Below, piece after piece: positions 25,316 through 34,410 of a stretch of 64,000 bases of DNA. The stretch comes from Delftia tsuruhatensis (GTDB taxonomy: Bacteria; Pseudomonadota; Gammaproteobacteria; Burkholderiales; Burkholderiaceae_C). Within the stretch, counting starts at the first letter, position 1, and every line of letters begins with the position of its first letter. The position numbers and the translations under genes were made by a program. The notes under the pieces are model-generated. The model searched no databases, was not told the DNA's origin, and worked only from the letters and a program-made list of their open reading frames with translations. The DNA lies in NCBI RefSeq assembly GCF_903815225.1, contig NZ_LR813084.1, positions 2,584,501 through 2,648,500 on the forward strand, written 5' to 3'.

Positions 25316-25549
25316 ATGATCGACTGGATCCCCGTAGTCTTCGTTACGTTCAAGGTGCTCATCTTCGGCACGGCCATGTTCTTCGCCATCAAGTGGCATT
25401 ACGACCAGGGCAAGAAGGGGACGGACAGGCGCGCGTTGCTGCGCGCAAGCGGCAAGGCGGTTGCTCTCTTCGCGCTGGGGCTCACGGCCGTGGTGTTCTT
25501 CACCTTCACCCTGGCCAGGACGCTGGGCATGGACCTGAGCCTGCCGTGA
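25316..25549 (+). CDS. Small membrane protein, 77 residues
   Basis: The ATG at 25316 gives a protein with two hydrophobic helices (about 4-24 and 48-70) joined by a charged loop (KWHYDQGKKGTDRRALLRASGK), so both ends should lie on the same side of the inner membrane. It is divergent from the MocR gene with 178 bases between. The frame extends to 25220, but that part is unlike a protein and lacks a start signal. I do not recognise a named family. Confidence 0.72.
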   Translation: MIDWIPVVFVTFKVLIFGTAMFFAIKWHYDQGKKGTDRRALLRASGKAVALFALGLTAVVFFTFTLARTLGMDLSLP

Positions 25550-25639
25550 GGACAGGGGTCGCTCGGCCGTGAGCGAGTCGCAGGCCAAGCAGATGTGCGT
25601 TCCTGGCTGGAACCTGCCTCTGATCGAAAGCCACCGGCC

Positions 25640-26041
25640 TCACCCGAACAAGCCTCCCTCATCCAGCAGCTCGAACGCCACCTCGGGCGTCCTGTCCATG
25701 CCCCGCCGGATCGCCGCGGGAATCGACTGCCGCGTCTTGCTGCACAGCCCGCGCATGGGCTGCACCTCGATCTGGATGCCGCGCACGGTGCGCACCTCGC
25801 CCGCGCCGGGCGCGATGCGCAGGCGGATGCCCAGTTGCTCGTACATGCGCTGCTCCACATGGCGCAGGTCTTGCAGGCTGGTGATCTGCTCGAGTCGCAG
25901 CAGCAGCTTTTTTTCCTCTTCCCGTGTGAGCCGCAGGATGCGCTGGTCGGCCAGGGGGTCGGCGAGCAGGGCGTCGTGCTCGCAGAGGCAGGCGCCCGGG
26001 GGGCAGGGGACTCGGATCGGAATCTGAACGGAAAAGCGCAT
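25640..26041 (-). CDS. Conserved hypothetical protein, 133 residues
   Basis: A 133-residue soluble protein beginning MRFSVQIPIRVPCPPGACLCEHDALL. The N-terminal Cys cluster (CPPGACLC) could bind a metal or form a disulfide, but it is not a standard iron-sulfur motif. A helical centre (ILRLTREEEKKLLLRLEQITSLQDLRHVEQRMYEQLG) is followed by a beta-rich end with a further Cys. The start at 26041 fits the hydrophobic/strand N-terminus best. It stands alone between a small membrane protein gene and a LysR gene. Function unknown. Confidence 0.75.
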   Translation of the reverse strand: MRFSVQIPIRVPCPPGACLCEHDALLADPLADQRILRLTREEEKKLLLRLEQITSLQDLRHVEQRMYEQLGIRLRIAPGAGEVRTVRGIQIEVQPMRGLCSKTRQSIPAAIRRGMDRTPEVAFELLDEGGLFG

Positions 26042-26135
26042 CGATGCCCACAAGAGAGTCGCCCCGGTGGGCGTTGCAGGGCCATGCTAATTCAGCGACG
26101 CGGCGCGGCCAAGGGGAAAGCCCCGGGCGCGGGCC

Positions 26136-27071
26136 TCAGGACTTCCGGCTTCTCCCGTAAAGATTCTCCAGCCCCGCCCAGACCCTGCGCGTGAGCGGCT
26201 TGCTCTGTCCTGCGGGTCGCCGGTACAGCCGCACGTTGATCGGCACATCCTTGTCGGGCCCGGCCGCGCGCGCCAGCCGGCCCTGGGCGAGGTCGGCCTT
26301 GACCAGGGTGAGCGGCAGCCAGGCCAGGCCCAGGCCCTGGTGGACCATGGCGTGCAGGGAGTCGGCAAGGTCGGCCTCGTAGACGGTGCGCAGGCGCGTG
26401 GTGTCGCACAGCGCCTGGATGTGGCTGCGCAGGATCTTGCCCAGGGACATGCTTTGCGCATAGTCCAGGTAGGGCACCAGCGGGCCGCCGCCCGGGGCGG
26501 GCAGGGCGTACTTGGGCAGTTGGGGAACCAGGGGGATGCTGACGGGGATCAGCGTGTCCTGGCCCACGGGCAGCCAGGCCAGGTGGTGGCCCTGCAGGCT
26601 GCCTTCGATGGCGGGCTGGGCGTGGCACATGAGCAGGTCCACCTTGCCTTGCAGCAGCATTTCCACGCCGTAGTCCAGGCTGGTGGTGACCACCTTCCAG
26701 CACAGCTGGGGCATGGCCTGGTTGAGGGCCGTGATGGTGCCGGGCAGCACGGTGTGCGAGAGCGTGCGGCCGGCCGCGATGGTGATGGTCTCGTCGCGCG
26801 CGTGGCGCGGGCGCTGCAGCAGGCCGTGGGTCTGCTCCAGGATGCCCAGCACTTCGTGGGCCGAGGCCAGCAGCGTCTTGCCGGCCGCCGTGAGCGTGGT
26901 GGACTGGTGGCTGCGCTCCACCAGCGGCGTGCCGGCCCATTCCTCCAGCGCACGGATGCGGCGGCCGAAGGCCGGGTGGGTGATGTGGCGGCGCTCGGCG
27001 GCCTTGTAGAGGCTGCCGGTGTCGGCCAGGGCCTGCAGGTCCTGCAGCAGCTTGAGGTTGAGTTCGTGCAT
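26136..27071 (-). CDS. LysR-family transcriptional regulator
   Basis: A 311-residue LysR protein with an N-terminal winged helix (LNLKLLQDLQALADTGSLYKAAERRHITHPAFGRRIRALEEWAGTPLVERS) and a C-terminal effector domain. The start at 27071 removes an upstream extension with no coding look. The gene is divergent from an alpha/beta-hydrolase and Bug receptor operon, and a 9-bp perfect inverted repeat lies between them. It probably regulates that pair; the ligand is unknown. Confidence 0.92.
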   Translation of the reverse strand: MHELNLKLLQDLQALADTGSLYKAAERRHITHPAFGRRIRALEEWAGTPLVERSHQSTTLTAAGKTLLASAHEVLGILEQTHGLLQRPRHARDETITIAAGRTLSHTVLPGTITALNQAMPQLCWKVVTTSLDYGVEMLLQGKVDLLMCHAQPAIEGSLQGHHLAWLPVGQDTLIPVSIPLVPQLPKYALPAPGGGPLVPYLDYAQSMSLGKILRSHIQALCDTTRLRTVYEADLADSLHAMVHQGLGLAWLPLTLVKADLAQGRLARAAGPDKDVPINVRLYRRPAGQSKPLTRRVWAGLENLYGRSRKS

Positions 27072-27110
27072 GCGAAAGGCGGATGTGAGATGTTCCAGGC
27101 GGCGCAGGGA

Positions 27111-27147
27111 TGTGCCGATCAGGCACATCCATGCCGCAATCGGCACA
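27111..27147. promoter_or_regulatory. Inverted repeat, likely LysR binding region
   Basis: TGTGCCGAT (27111-27119) and ATCGGCACA (27139-27147) are perfect 9-base arms 19 bases apart in the gap between the divergent LysR gene and the hydrolase operon. The spacing suits a LysR dimer pair. Confidence 0.55.
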
Positions 27148-27222
27148 ACAGGCGGGCCGACGCTGCCTAGCATGGCGGCATGCGAGAGAACCCCTGGTAT
27201 GCCTGAAGTTTGCCTCAGGAAG

Positions 27223-28164
27223 ATGCAAAGCCATTTCATTGGCGGCACGCAGCACACGGTGCGGGATCTGCCGATCCAGCACAGGGAGGTGGTGCGCAAC
27301 GGCGGCGAGCGGCTGCTGGACATGAATGGCAGCTACGCCGTGGGCCAGCTCTACGCCATGGAGTACCGGCTGGCGCGTCCGCGCAGTCCCCTGCCCGTGC
27401 TGCTGTGGCACGGTGGCGGCATGACGGGGGCGCAGTGGGAGTCCACGCCCGATGGCCGCCAGGGCTGGCTGTGGCGCCTGCTGGAGGCGGGCCACGACGT
27501 GGTGGTCTGTGATGCCGTGGAGCGCGGCCGTGCTGGCTGGGCCATGTTCCCCGAGATCTATGCCGATGCGCCAGTGTTTCGCAGTGCCGAGGAGGCCTGG
27601 GAGCTGTTTCGCATCGGCCATGCCGCGCCTTGGGGCCTGGGGCTTGGCGAGCCCTTCGCGGACCAGCGGTTTCCGCATGCGGATTTCGCGGCCCTGGTGC
27701 GGCAGATGGTGCCGCGCTGGCTGGGCCATGAGGCCATGGCCATGGCGGCCTATGACGCGCTGCTGGAGCAGTTCGGCCCCTGCGTGGTGTTCGGCCACAG
27801 CCAGGGCGGGGGCTTTGCCGTGCATGCGGCCCGCCGCAAGCCGCATCTGGTGCGCGCCGTGGTGGGGCTGGAGCCCACGGGCATGCCGGCCCTGCGGGAG
27901 GATGGCCAGGCCTTCCCTGCCGAAATGGCGATTCCGCACCTGGCCGTGTGGGGCGACCACTTCCGGCACAGCCCGCAGTGGCAGAAATACCGCGCACAGA
28001 CCGATGCCTATTGGCAGGTGCTGGCCCGCGCGGGGGGCCGCGCCGAGGTGCTGGACCTGCCGGCCGAAGGCATCGCGGGCAATTCGCATTTCTGCATGCT
28101 CGATACCAATGGCGACGAGGTGCTGCGGCGCGTGATCGACTGGCTGGAGGGACTGACGCAATGA
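27223..28164 (+). CDS. Alpha/beta-fold hydrolase
   Basis: A 313-residue hydrolase. An N-terminal oxyanion-hole segment (LLWHGGGMTGAQWEST) and the nucleophile elbow GHSQGGG (VVFGHSQGGGFAVHAARR) are clear. The catalytic acid is probably in the AVWGDHF region, and the histidine in GNSHFCMLD near the C-terminus. I took the ATG at 27223, which has AGGAAG before it; 27199 is an alternative. It is first in an operon whose second gene is a Bug receptor, with an ATGA overlap at a possible upstream start of that gene. An ester or lactone taken up with the help of the receptor may be its substrate. Confidence 0.88.
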   Translation: MQSHFIGGTQHTVRDLPIQHREVVRNGGERLLDMNGSYAVGQLYAMEYRLARPRSPLPVLLWHGGGMTGAQWESTPDGRQGWLWRLLEAGHDVVVCDAVERGRAGWAMFPEIYADAPVFRSAEEAWELFRIGHAAPWGLGLGEPFADQRFPHADFAALVRQMVPRWLGHEAMAMAAYDALLEQFGPCVVFGHSQGGGFAVHAARRKPHLVRAVVGLEPTGMPALREDGQAFPAEMAIPHLAVWGDHFRHSPQWQKYRAQTDAYWQVLARAGGRAEVLDLPAEGIAGNSHFCMLDTNGDEVLRRVIDWLEGLTQ

Positions 28165-28187
28165 ATATCAACGAGGAGAAAAATCCT

Positions 28188-29192
28188 ATGCAACGCCGCA
28201 ATTTCATGATCCGCAGCCTGTCCGCGACCACGGCCGCCCTGGCCCTGGGTGCGCTGGCACCTGTGCAGTCGGCCCTGGCCGCCGATGCCGCCTGGCCCAC
28301 GGTCGAGCCCATCCGCCTGATCGTGCCCTTTCCGCCGGGCGGCACGGCCGATGTGGTGAACCGCCTGTTCGCCCAGCAACTGGGCAAGGCCTTGGGTGCC
28401 TCGGTCATCGTGGAGAACAAGGCCGGCGCCGGTGGCTCGCTGGGCACGCGCTACGTGGCCGATGCCAAGCCGGACGGCTATACGCTGCTGGGCGCCACGT
28501 CCAGCACGCACGGCACGAATCCTGCCGTCTACACCAAGCTGTCCTATGACGCGGTCAAGGACTTCACGCCCATCACCCAGGTGATCACCGTGCCGGGCGT
28601 GCTCACCGTGAACCCCTCGGTGAAGGCGGCCAGCCTCAAGGAACTGATTGCGCTGGCCAAGGCCCAGCCCGGCCACCTGTCGTATGCATCCTCGGGCGCG
28701 GGCGGCCTGGGCCATCTGGCCATGGAGCTGTTCAAGGTCAAGGCCGATGTGCAGATCATGCACGTGCCCTACCGCGGCGCGGGCCCGGCCTTCACCGACC
28801 TGATCGGCGGCCAGGTGTCCATGCTGTGGGAGCCGCTGCCCGCCTCGCTGCCGCACATCAGGTCCGGCAAGATCCGCCCGCTGGCCGTGGCCACGCCCCA
28901 GCGCAGCAGCGAGCTGCCCGACGTGCCCACCTTCGCCGAATCCGGCGTGCCCGGCTATGCCGTGCAGGCCTGGAACGGCCTGCTGGCACCCAAGGGGCTG
29001 CCCAGGGACCTCCGCGACAGGCTGCACAAGGCCAGCGTCCAGGCCCTGTCCGACCCGCAACTGCGCCAGCGCCTGGCCGAGCTGGGCGGCACCGTGGTGG
29101 CGAACACGCCGGAGCAGTTCGGCGCCATCATCCAGAAGGATGTGGCGACCTGGAAGCAGGTGGCGTCTTCCTCGAAGATCAGCCTGGATTGA
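28188..29192 (+). CDS. Bug/TctC-family tripartite tricarboxylate receptor
   Basis: A 334-residue periplasmic receptor. The N-terminus MQRRNFMIRSLSATTAALALGALAPVQSALAAD has a basic region with a paired arginine and a hydrophobic core, so export by Tat or Sec is possible. Family segments follow: EPIRLIVPFPPGGTADVVNRLFAQQLGKALG, VENKAGAGGSLGTRYVADAKPDGYTLL, HLSYASSGAGG and VPTFAESGVPGY. GAGGAG eight bases before 28188 fixes the start; the ATG at 28161 overlaps the hydrolase stop but lacks a signal peptide start. Co-transcribed with the hydrolase. Confidence 0.93.
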   Translation: MQRRNFMIRSLSATTAALALGALAPVQSALAADAAWPTVEPIRLIVPFPPGGTADVVNRLFAQQLGKALGASVIVENKAGAGGSLGTRYVADAKPDGYTLLGATSSTHGTNPAVYTKLSYDAVKDFTPITQVITVPGVLTVNPSVKAASLKELIALAKAQPGHLSYASSGAGGLGHLAMELFKVKADVQIMHVPYRGAGPAFTDLIGGQVSMLWEPLPASLPHIRSGKIRPLAVATPQRSSELPDVPTFAESGVPGYAVQAWNGLLAPKGLPRDLRDRLHKASVQALSDPQLRQRLAELGGTVVANTPEQFGAIIQKDVATWKQVASSSKISLD

Positions 29193-29240
29193 TGCCGTGG
29201 ACCCGGGCCTTCTCCGCCCGGTATCCAGGGGGCGCCCGCA

Positions 29241-30773
29241 TCAGGCGGATGCCGTCCGGGCGAATCGCGCCCCCTGTGGCGCTGGCACGAACGCCCGCCC
29301 GCAGGGGTCGATGCGGATGCCGGGTGCCAGCCGGGTCCAGGGCAGGTTCTCCAGCACCATGGGCATGGAGCCTGGCGCCGTGGCGACGATGATCTCGCGT
29401 GCGATGGGCGTGTAGTCCGCACGGAAGTGCACGGCGCTCTTGACCACGAGGATGTCCTGCCGGGTGGGCTCGATGCCGACGGCGCGGAACATGGCCTGGT
29501 CCGCCATCTGCACCTTGCGAGAGGCCACGACGATGCGCACGCCACCGATGCGCAGGCAGGCCGAGGGGCCCAGGTCCAGCTTGAAGCCCCGGTAGTACGG
29601 CCCCGTGGCGTCGACCCGTCCGTCGGACAGTTGCTCGACCACGAAGTCTTCCTCGAACGGCGCATCGCCCGGAATGCCGGATTTGCCGCCCAGCGCCAGC
29701 CTCAATGTCGCACCCACGCCCGCGGCGTGGGCCATTGAGGCCGAAGATGCATCGACGATCAGACCGATGGCCGCGCGCTGCGCACCGCAGGCGACCAGGG
29801 CGCGCAGCATGCCGGTGGAGTCGGAGTTGCTGCCCGCGCCCGGGTTGTCCTGGGCGTCGGCGATGATGGTCGGGCGGCCGCTGCCCGCGTGCGCCTGACC
29901 ATGGCGCACGGCTTCTTCGGGTGCGTACAGCCGGCCGGCGAAGTGCGGCTCGGCCGCCAGGGCGGCGTCGGCCACGGGATCCAGCAGGGCCTGTGCCTGG
30001 GCCTCGGTGTCCGCATAGGCCCACAGCACGGGCGAGCATTCGGGAAAGTCGGCGGCCGGAAAGCCGGTGGCGAACGACAGATGGGTGTCGGCGGTTTCCG
30101 TCCGCGCCAGCAGCTGGTAGAGACTGCGTGCCGGTTCGATGTCGGTGCACTGCCAGCAGATGGGCACCAGGTAGGGCAGCCGCCGCTGCGCCATGGCGGG
30201 CCGGCGGCCCGTGCGCAGCCTTCGTTGCAGCAGTCCGTGGGCGCGCACGCCGGTGTCGTGCATGTCCACGTGCGGATAGGTGCGGTATCCGACCAGCAGG
30301 TCGGCCTCGGCCAGCATGCGCGTGGTGACGTTGGCATGCAGATCCAGGCTGGCGACGATGGCCACCTGCGGCCCGACCAGCGATCGCACGCGGCGCAGCA
30401 GCTCGCCTTCGCCGTCGTCGAAATGCTGGGCCACCATGGCGCCGTGCAGGTCCAGGTAGACGGCATCCACCGGCAGGGCATCCTTGATGCCTTGCAGGAT
30501 CATGCCGGCGATGCGCTCGTAGGTCTCGCGTTCCACATGGGCGGAGGGGCTCGCGGCGCACCACGTGGTGGGGATGACCTGGTCGCCGGCGGCCAGCGCC
30601 TGCTGCACGAAGCCCGCGGCAGGGATGTTGGAGCCACGGATTGCCTCCCACAGCCGTTCGCCGCTGACCAGTCCCGGCCAGCCGCCGCCGGCCTGGAAGG
30701 CCGCCCAGTCCGCCAGGTCGGGCGCAAAGGTATTGGTTTCGTGCTGAAAGCCGCCATACACAATCTTGGCCAT
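29241..30773 (-). CDS. M81-family metallopeptidase (MlrC/microcystinase C type)
   Basis: A 510-residue protein of the MlrC/DUF1485 family. The N-terminus KIVYGGFQHETNTFAP and the segments AVYLDLHGAMVAQHFDDGEGELL, VASLDLHANVT, TYPHVDMHDTG and ADAQDNPGAGSNSDSTG are family hallmarks, with His and Asp residues suited to zinc binding. MlrC cleaves linearised microcystin at D-amino-acid-containing bonds. The gene is last in an operon with D-serine ammonia-lyase and a dipeptide-type importer, which suggests hydrolysis of a D-residue amide or peptide. AAGGA precedes the start. The substrate is inference. Confidence 0.9.
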   Translation of the reverse strand: MAKIVYGGFQHETNTFAPDLADWAAFQAGGGWPGLVSGERLWEAIRGSNIPAAGFVQQALAAGDQVIPTTWCAASPSAHVERETYERIAGMILQGIKDALPVDAVYLDLHGAMVAQHFDDGEGELLRRVRSLVGPQVAIVASLDLHANVTTRMLAEADLLVGYRTYPHVDMHDTGVRAHGLLQRRLRTGRRPAMAQRRLPYLVPICWQCTDIEPARSLYQLLARTETADTHLSFATGFPAADFPECSPVLWAYADTEAQAQALLDPVADAALAAEPHFAGRLYAPEEAVRHGQAHAGSGRPTIIADAQDNPGAGSNSDSTGMLRALVACGAQRAAIGLIVDASSASMAHAAGVGATLRLALGGKSGIPGDAPFEEDFVVEQLSDGRVDATGPYYRGFKLDLGPSACLRIGGVRIVVASRKVQMADQAMFRAVGIEPTRQDILVVKSAVHFRADYTPIAREIIVATAPGSMPMVLENLPWTRLAPGIRIDPCGRAFVPAPQGARFARTASA

Positions 30774-30793
30774 GATGTCCTTTGTCAGTGCAG

Positions 30794-32479
30794 TCAGAAG
30801 GGGAGAGGGGATGCGGGTGACCGGGTGGCAGCGGCGGGGCGGAAGTTCTGGAAGTCCCAGTGCCGCCCCGGCGCTGCGTCGATCAGTGCGCGGGTATAGG
30901 GGTGCTGCGGTGCTGCCAGCACCTGCTGGGCAGGGCCGGACTCGACGACGTTGCCGCCTTTCATCACCAGGATGGAGTCGCAGATCTGCGCGGCCACGCG
31001 CAGGTCGTGGGTGATGAACAGCACGCCGACGCCGACGCGCTCGCGCACCTCCTGCAGCAGGGCCAGCACCTGGGCCTGCACCGAGACGTCCAGGGCGGAG
31101 ACGGCTTCGTCCGCCACCAGCACGTCCGGCTCCATGACCAGCGCCCGTGCGATGCAGATGCGCTGGCGCTGTCCGCCCGAGAACTGGTGGGGAAACCGCT
31201 CCAGCGCCTGGCGTGGCAGGCCCACCAGCTCCATGGCCTGGCGTGCCTTGGCCAGTGCCTGCTCGCGTGGCATGCCGTAGTTCAGCAGCCCTTCGATGAC
31301 CGACTCGCCGATGCGCCGGCGAGGGTTCAGGCTGCGGTAGGGGTCCTGAAAGACGATCTGCATGCGACGGCGCAGCGGCATCAGTGCCGCGCGGCCCAGT
31401 GTGGTGATGTCGTCGCCCTGCAGCCGGATGTGTCCGCTGCTGGGATTGATCAGGCGCACGATGCAGCGTGCCACCGTGGACTTGCCCGATCCGGACTCGC
31501 CGACGATGCCCATGATCTCGCCCCGGTGCAGCGTCAGCGCCACATCGCTGGCCGCAGGGACGGCTTGCGGGCGGCGCAGCCAGCCGCGCGGCTTGGCATA
31601 GTGCTTGGCCAGGCCATCGACTTGCAGCACGGGCTCGCCCCGGGGGTGCTCGCGCGCCTGCGGCACCAGACTGGGCACCGAGGAGACCAGCATGCGCGTA
31701 TAGGCCTGGGCGGGCGCCGCCAGGATCTGCTCGCGGCTACCGGTTTCGACCACCTGGCCCTGGTGCATGACGAGGATGCGGTCGGCGATCTCGGCGACCA
31801 CGCCGAAGTCGTGGGTGATGAAGACCACGGCCGTGCCGTGGCGCTGCTGCAGCTCGCGGATCAGCGCGAGGATCTGTTTCTGGGTGGTGACGTCCAGTGC
31901 CGTCGTGGGCTCGTCGGCGATCAGCAGGCGTGGCTGCAGGATCAGGGCCATGGCGATGACGATGCGCTGGCGCTGTCCGCCTGACAGCTGGTGCGGGTAG
32001 GCGTCGTAGATGCGCTGGATATCGGGCAGGTGCACCGCTTCCAGCATCTGCATCACGCGGGCCTTGCGCGCGGCGGCCGGCAGTCGCGTGTGCAACTGGA
32101 GCACTTCCTCGATCTGGCGGCCGACGCGGTGCACCGGGTTGAGCGCCGTCATTGGCTCCTGGAACACCATGGCCATCTGCGAGGCGCGCAGCGCGCGCAT
32201 CTGGCCGGCGTTCAGCCGCAGCAGCTCGCGCCCGTCCAGCGCGATGCGGCCGCCGGCCACCTCCAGGCTGTCGGCCGGCAGCAGCCCCATCACGGCCAGC
32301 GAGGTCAGCGACTTGCCCGAGCCTGACTCGCCCACGATGCACAGCGTCTCGCCAGCATGGACCCGCAGGCTCAGGTCGCGCACCAGCGGGCGGGCGGGTG
32401 TGCCGGCCTCGGGCTTGAGCTGCACGCTCAGGTTGTCGATGGTCAGCACGACCGGGTTGTCTTGCCGTTCAGCAGTCAT
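30794..32479 (-). CDS. Dipeptide/oligopeptide-type ABC transporter, fused double ATPase (DppDF/GsiA-like)
   Basis: A 561-residue protein with two complete ABC ATPase domains in tandem. The first has Walker A GESGSGKS near residue 51, signature LSGGQRQR and Walker [13 protein letters not shown]. The second has [17 protein letters not shown] and [12 protein letters not shown]. In the Dpp/Opp family the two ATPases are usually separate; the fused form occurs as in GsiA. The start at 32479 has AGGGA seven bases upstream. It lies between the permease and peptidase genes of the D-Ser/M81 operon. Confidence 0.93.
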   Translation of the reverse strand: MTAERQDNPVVLTIDNLSVQLKPEAGTPARPLVRDLSLRVHAGETLCIVGESGSGKSLTSLAVMGLLPADSLEVAGGRIALDGRELLRLNAGQMRALRASQMAMVFQEPMTALNPVHRVGRQIEEVLQLHTRLPAAARKARVMQMLEAVHLPDIQRIYDAYPHQLSGGQRQRIVIAMALILQPRLLIADEPTTALDVTTQKQILALIRELQQRHGTAVVFITHDFGVVAEIADRILVMHQGQVVETGSREQILAAPAQAYTRMLVSSVPSLVPQAREHPRGEPVLQVDGLAKHYAKPRGWLRRPQAVPAASDVALTLHRGEIMGIVGESGSGKSTVARCIVRLINPSSGHIRLQGDDITTLGRAALMPLRRRMQIVFQDPYRSLNPRRRIGESVIEGLLNYGMPREQALAKARQAMELVGLPRQALERFPHQFSGGQRQRICIARALVMEPDVLVADEAVSALDVSVQAQVLALLQEVRERVGVGVLFITHDLRVAAQICDSILVMKGGNVVESGPAQQVLAAPQHPYTRALIDAAPGRHWDFQNFRPAAATRSPASPLPF

Positions 32480-32514
32480 GGCGTGGTCCCTGGTTGGGGC
32501 GTTTCGGAGGGGGC

Positions 32515-33438
32515 TCATGCACGGCGTGCCATGCGGGGATCCAGGACATCGCGCAGTGCGTCGCCGAGCAGGTTGACGCCGAGCACCGTCAGAGACAGCA
32601 GCAGGCCGGGATAGAGCACCAGCCCGGGCAGCAACTGGAAGTAGGCGCGGCCTTCGGCCATGATGTTTCCCCAGGACGAGACCTCGGGCGGGACACCCGC
32701 GCCCAGGAAGCTGAGGATGGCCTCGGTCAGGATGGCCGACGCGAAGATGTAGGTGCACTGCACGATCAGCGGTGCCATGGTGTTGGGCACCAGGTGGCGC
32801 AGCATCAGCGTGGGCAGGGGCGTACCCAGCGTCAGCGCCGCCTCCACATAGGGCTCGTTGCGCACGCCGAGGATCACGCCGCGCACCAGGCGCACCACGC
32901 GCGGCACTTCGGGAATGGTGATGGCCGCCAGCACCGTCAGCAGGCTGGAGCCCGAGATGGACACCAGGGCGATGGCCAGCAGGATGCCGGGGATGGCCAT
33001 CAGGCCGTCCATGACGCGCATCACGATGGCATCGACCCAGCGGAAGTAGCCCGCCAGCACACCGATGAGCAGGCCCGCCACCAGGCTGAACGCCGCCACG
33101 CCCAGCCCGACCAGCAGCGAGACGCGGGCGCCATGCAGCACGCGGCTGTAGATGTCCCGGCCATAGGCGTCGGTGCCCAGCCAGTGCTGAGGCGAAACGG
33201 GCCGCAGCCGCTGTGCCGGATCGATGGCGGTCGGGTCGGTGGCCGTCAGCAGCGGGGCACCGACGGCGGCCAGCACCAGGGCGGCGAGCACCAGCAGCGA
33301 CAGCAGCACCGGCCAGCTCCCGAGCGTGCGCATCAGGGCGCGGCGCGACGGGTTGGCGGTGGATTGCGGGCCTGCGGCATCGGCCATGTCAGGGGCCGGG
33401 ATCGGGGGCATGCCGGGGGACGTGGAGATCTGCGTCAT
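32515..33438 (-). CDS. Dipeptide-type ABC transporter permease (DppC-like)
   Basis: A 307-residue permease with a DppC/OppC-type N-terminal region (PVSPQHWLGTDAYGRDIYSRVLHGARVSLLVGLG) and an EAA loop (YVEAALTLGTPLPTLMLRHLVPNTMAP). About six helices are visible. A 45-residue polar, proline-rich N-terminal tail precedes the first helix. It should pair with the DppB-like permease encoded 9 bases upstream, forming the channel for a peptide or small amide-type solute. Confidence 0.93.
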   Translation of the reverse strand: MTQISTSPGMPPIPAPDMADAAGPQSTANPSRRALMRTLGSWPVLLSLLVLAALVLAAVGAPLLTATDPTAIDPAQRLRPVSPQHWLGTDAYGRDIYSRVLHGARVSLLVGLGVAAFSLVAGLLIGVLAGYFRWVDAIVMRVMDGLMAIPGILLAIALVSISGSSLLTVLAAITIPEVPRVVRLVRGVILGVRNEPYVEAALTLGTPLPTLMLRHLVPNTMAPLIVQCTYIFASAILTEAILSFLGAGVPPEVSSWGNIMAEGRAYFQLLPGLVLYPGLLLSLTVLGVNLLGDALRDVLDPRMARRA

Positions 33439-33446
33439 GCGGGGCC

Positions 33447-34388
33447 TCAATAGCGGATGCGGGGGTCGAACACGGTGTACAGCAGGTCCACCACGAGGTT
33501 GATCAGCACGTAGACCAGGGCGAACAGCAGGATCAGCGCCTGGATCACCGGGTAGTCGCGCGCCAGCACGGCCTCGACCACCAGCCGGCCCAGGCCGGGC
33601 AGGTTGAACACGGACTCCGTCACCACCACGCCGCCGATCAGCATGGCGATGCCCACGCCGATGATGGTGACGATGGGCACGGCGGCATTGCGCAGCGCAT
33701 GGCCCAGCAGGACGCCGCGTTCTCCCAGGCCCTTGGCGCGGGCGGTGCGGATGAAGTCCTCGTTCATCACCTCGATGACGCTGGTGCGCGTGATGCGGGC
33801 GATCAGCGCGATGTAGACACTGCTCAGTGCCAGCGTGGGCAGCGTGATGGAGCGCAGGAAGGGCCACAGTCCCTCGGCCGGTGGCTTGTAGCCCTGTACC
33901 GGAAACCAGCCCAGTCCCAGCGACAGCACCAGGATCAGCACATAGCCGGTGACGAACACCGGAATGGAAAAGCCCAGCACCGAAGCGGCCATCACCGCGC
34001 GGTCCAGTAGCCGGCCCTGGCGCCAGGCCGCCAGCACCCCCAGGGGAACGGCCACCACGATGGCCAGGACGATGGTGCTGATGCACAGTGCGATGGAGGG
34101 TCCCATGCGCTGGATGACCATCTCCGCCACCGGGGTGCCGGACAGCAGCGAGGTGCCCAGGTCGCCACGCAGCAGCTGCCCCATCCACTGGAGGAACTGC
34201 TGGTGCAGGGGCTGGTCCAGGCCCAGGCTTTGCCGGATGGATTCCAACTGCTGCGGCGTGGCGGAGTCGCCGGCCAGGATGGCGGCCGGATCGCCCGGCG
34301 TCAGCCGCAGGATGGCGAAGACCACGCCGGCCACGACGGCCATCACCGGCAGCGCCGCCGCCAGGCGTCTGAGGACGAAGGTGAACAT
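33447..34388 (-). CDS. Dipeptide-type ABC transporter permease (DppB-like)
   Basis: A 313-residue permease with the DppB/OppB N-terminus (MFTFVLRRLAAALPVMAVV), the DPAAILAGDSAT region and an EAA-type loop (EDFIRTARAKGLGERGVLLGHALRNAAVP). The C-terminus ends in DLLYTVFDPRIRY, typical of the family. The start at 34388 lies 22 bases after the binding-protein stop. It belongs with the binding protein, the DppC-like permease and the fused ATPase. Confidence 0.93.
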   Translation of the reverse strand: MFTFVLRRLAAALPVMAVVAGVVFAILRLTPGDPAAILAGDSATPQQLESIRQSLGLDQPLHQQFLQWMGQLLRGDLGTSLLSGTPVAEMVIQRMGPSIALCISTIVLAIVVAVPLGVLAAWRQGRLLDRAVMAASVLGFSIPVFVTGYVLILVLSLGLGWFPVQGYKPPAEGLWPFLRSITLPTLALSSVYIALIARITRTSVIEVMNEDFIRTARAKGLGERGVLLGHALRNAAVPIVTIIGVGIAMLIGGVVVTESVFNLPGLGRLVVEAVLARDYPVIQALILLFALVYVLINLVVDLLYTVFDPRIRY

Positions 34389-34410
34389 GGGCTGCTCCTG
34401 CGTGTGGCGT

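Noticed and set aside
29203..29221. CCGGGC/GCCCGG hairpin between the convergent Bug and M81 genes
   Set aside because: The stem is only 6 bp and has no T run, so it is not a defendable terminator.
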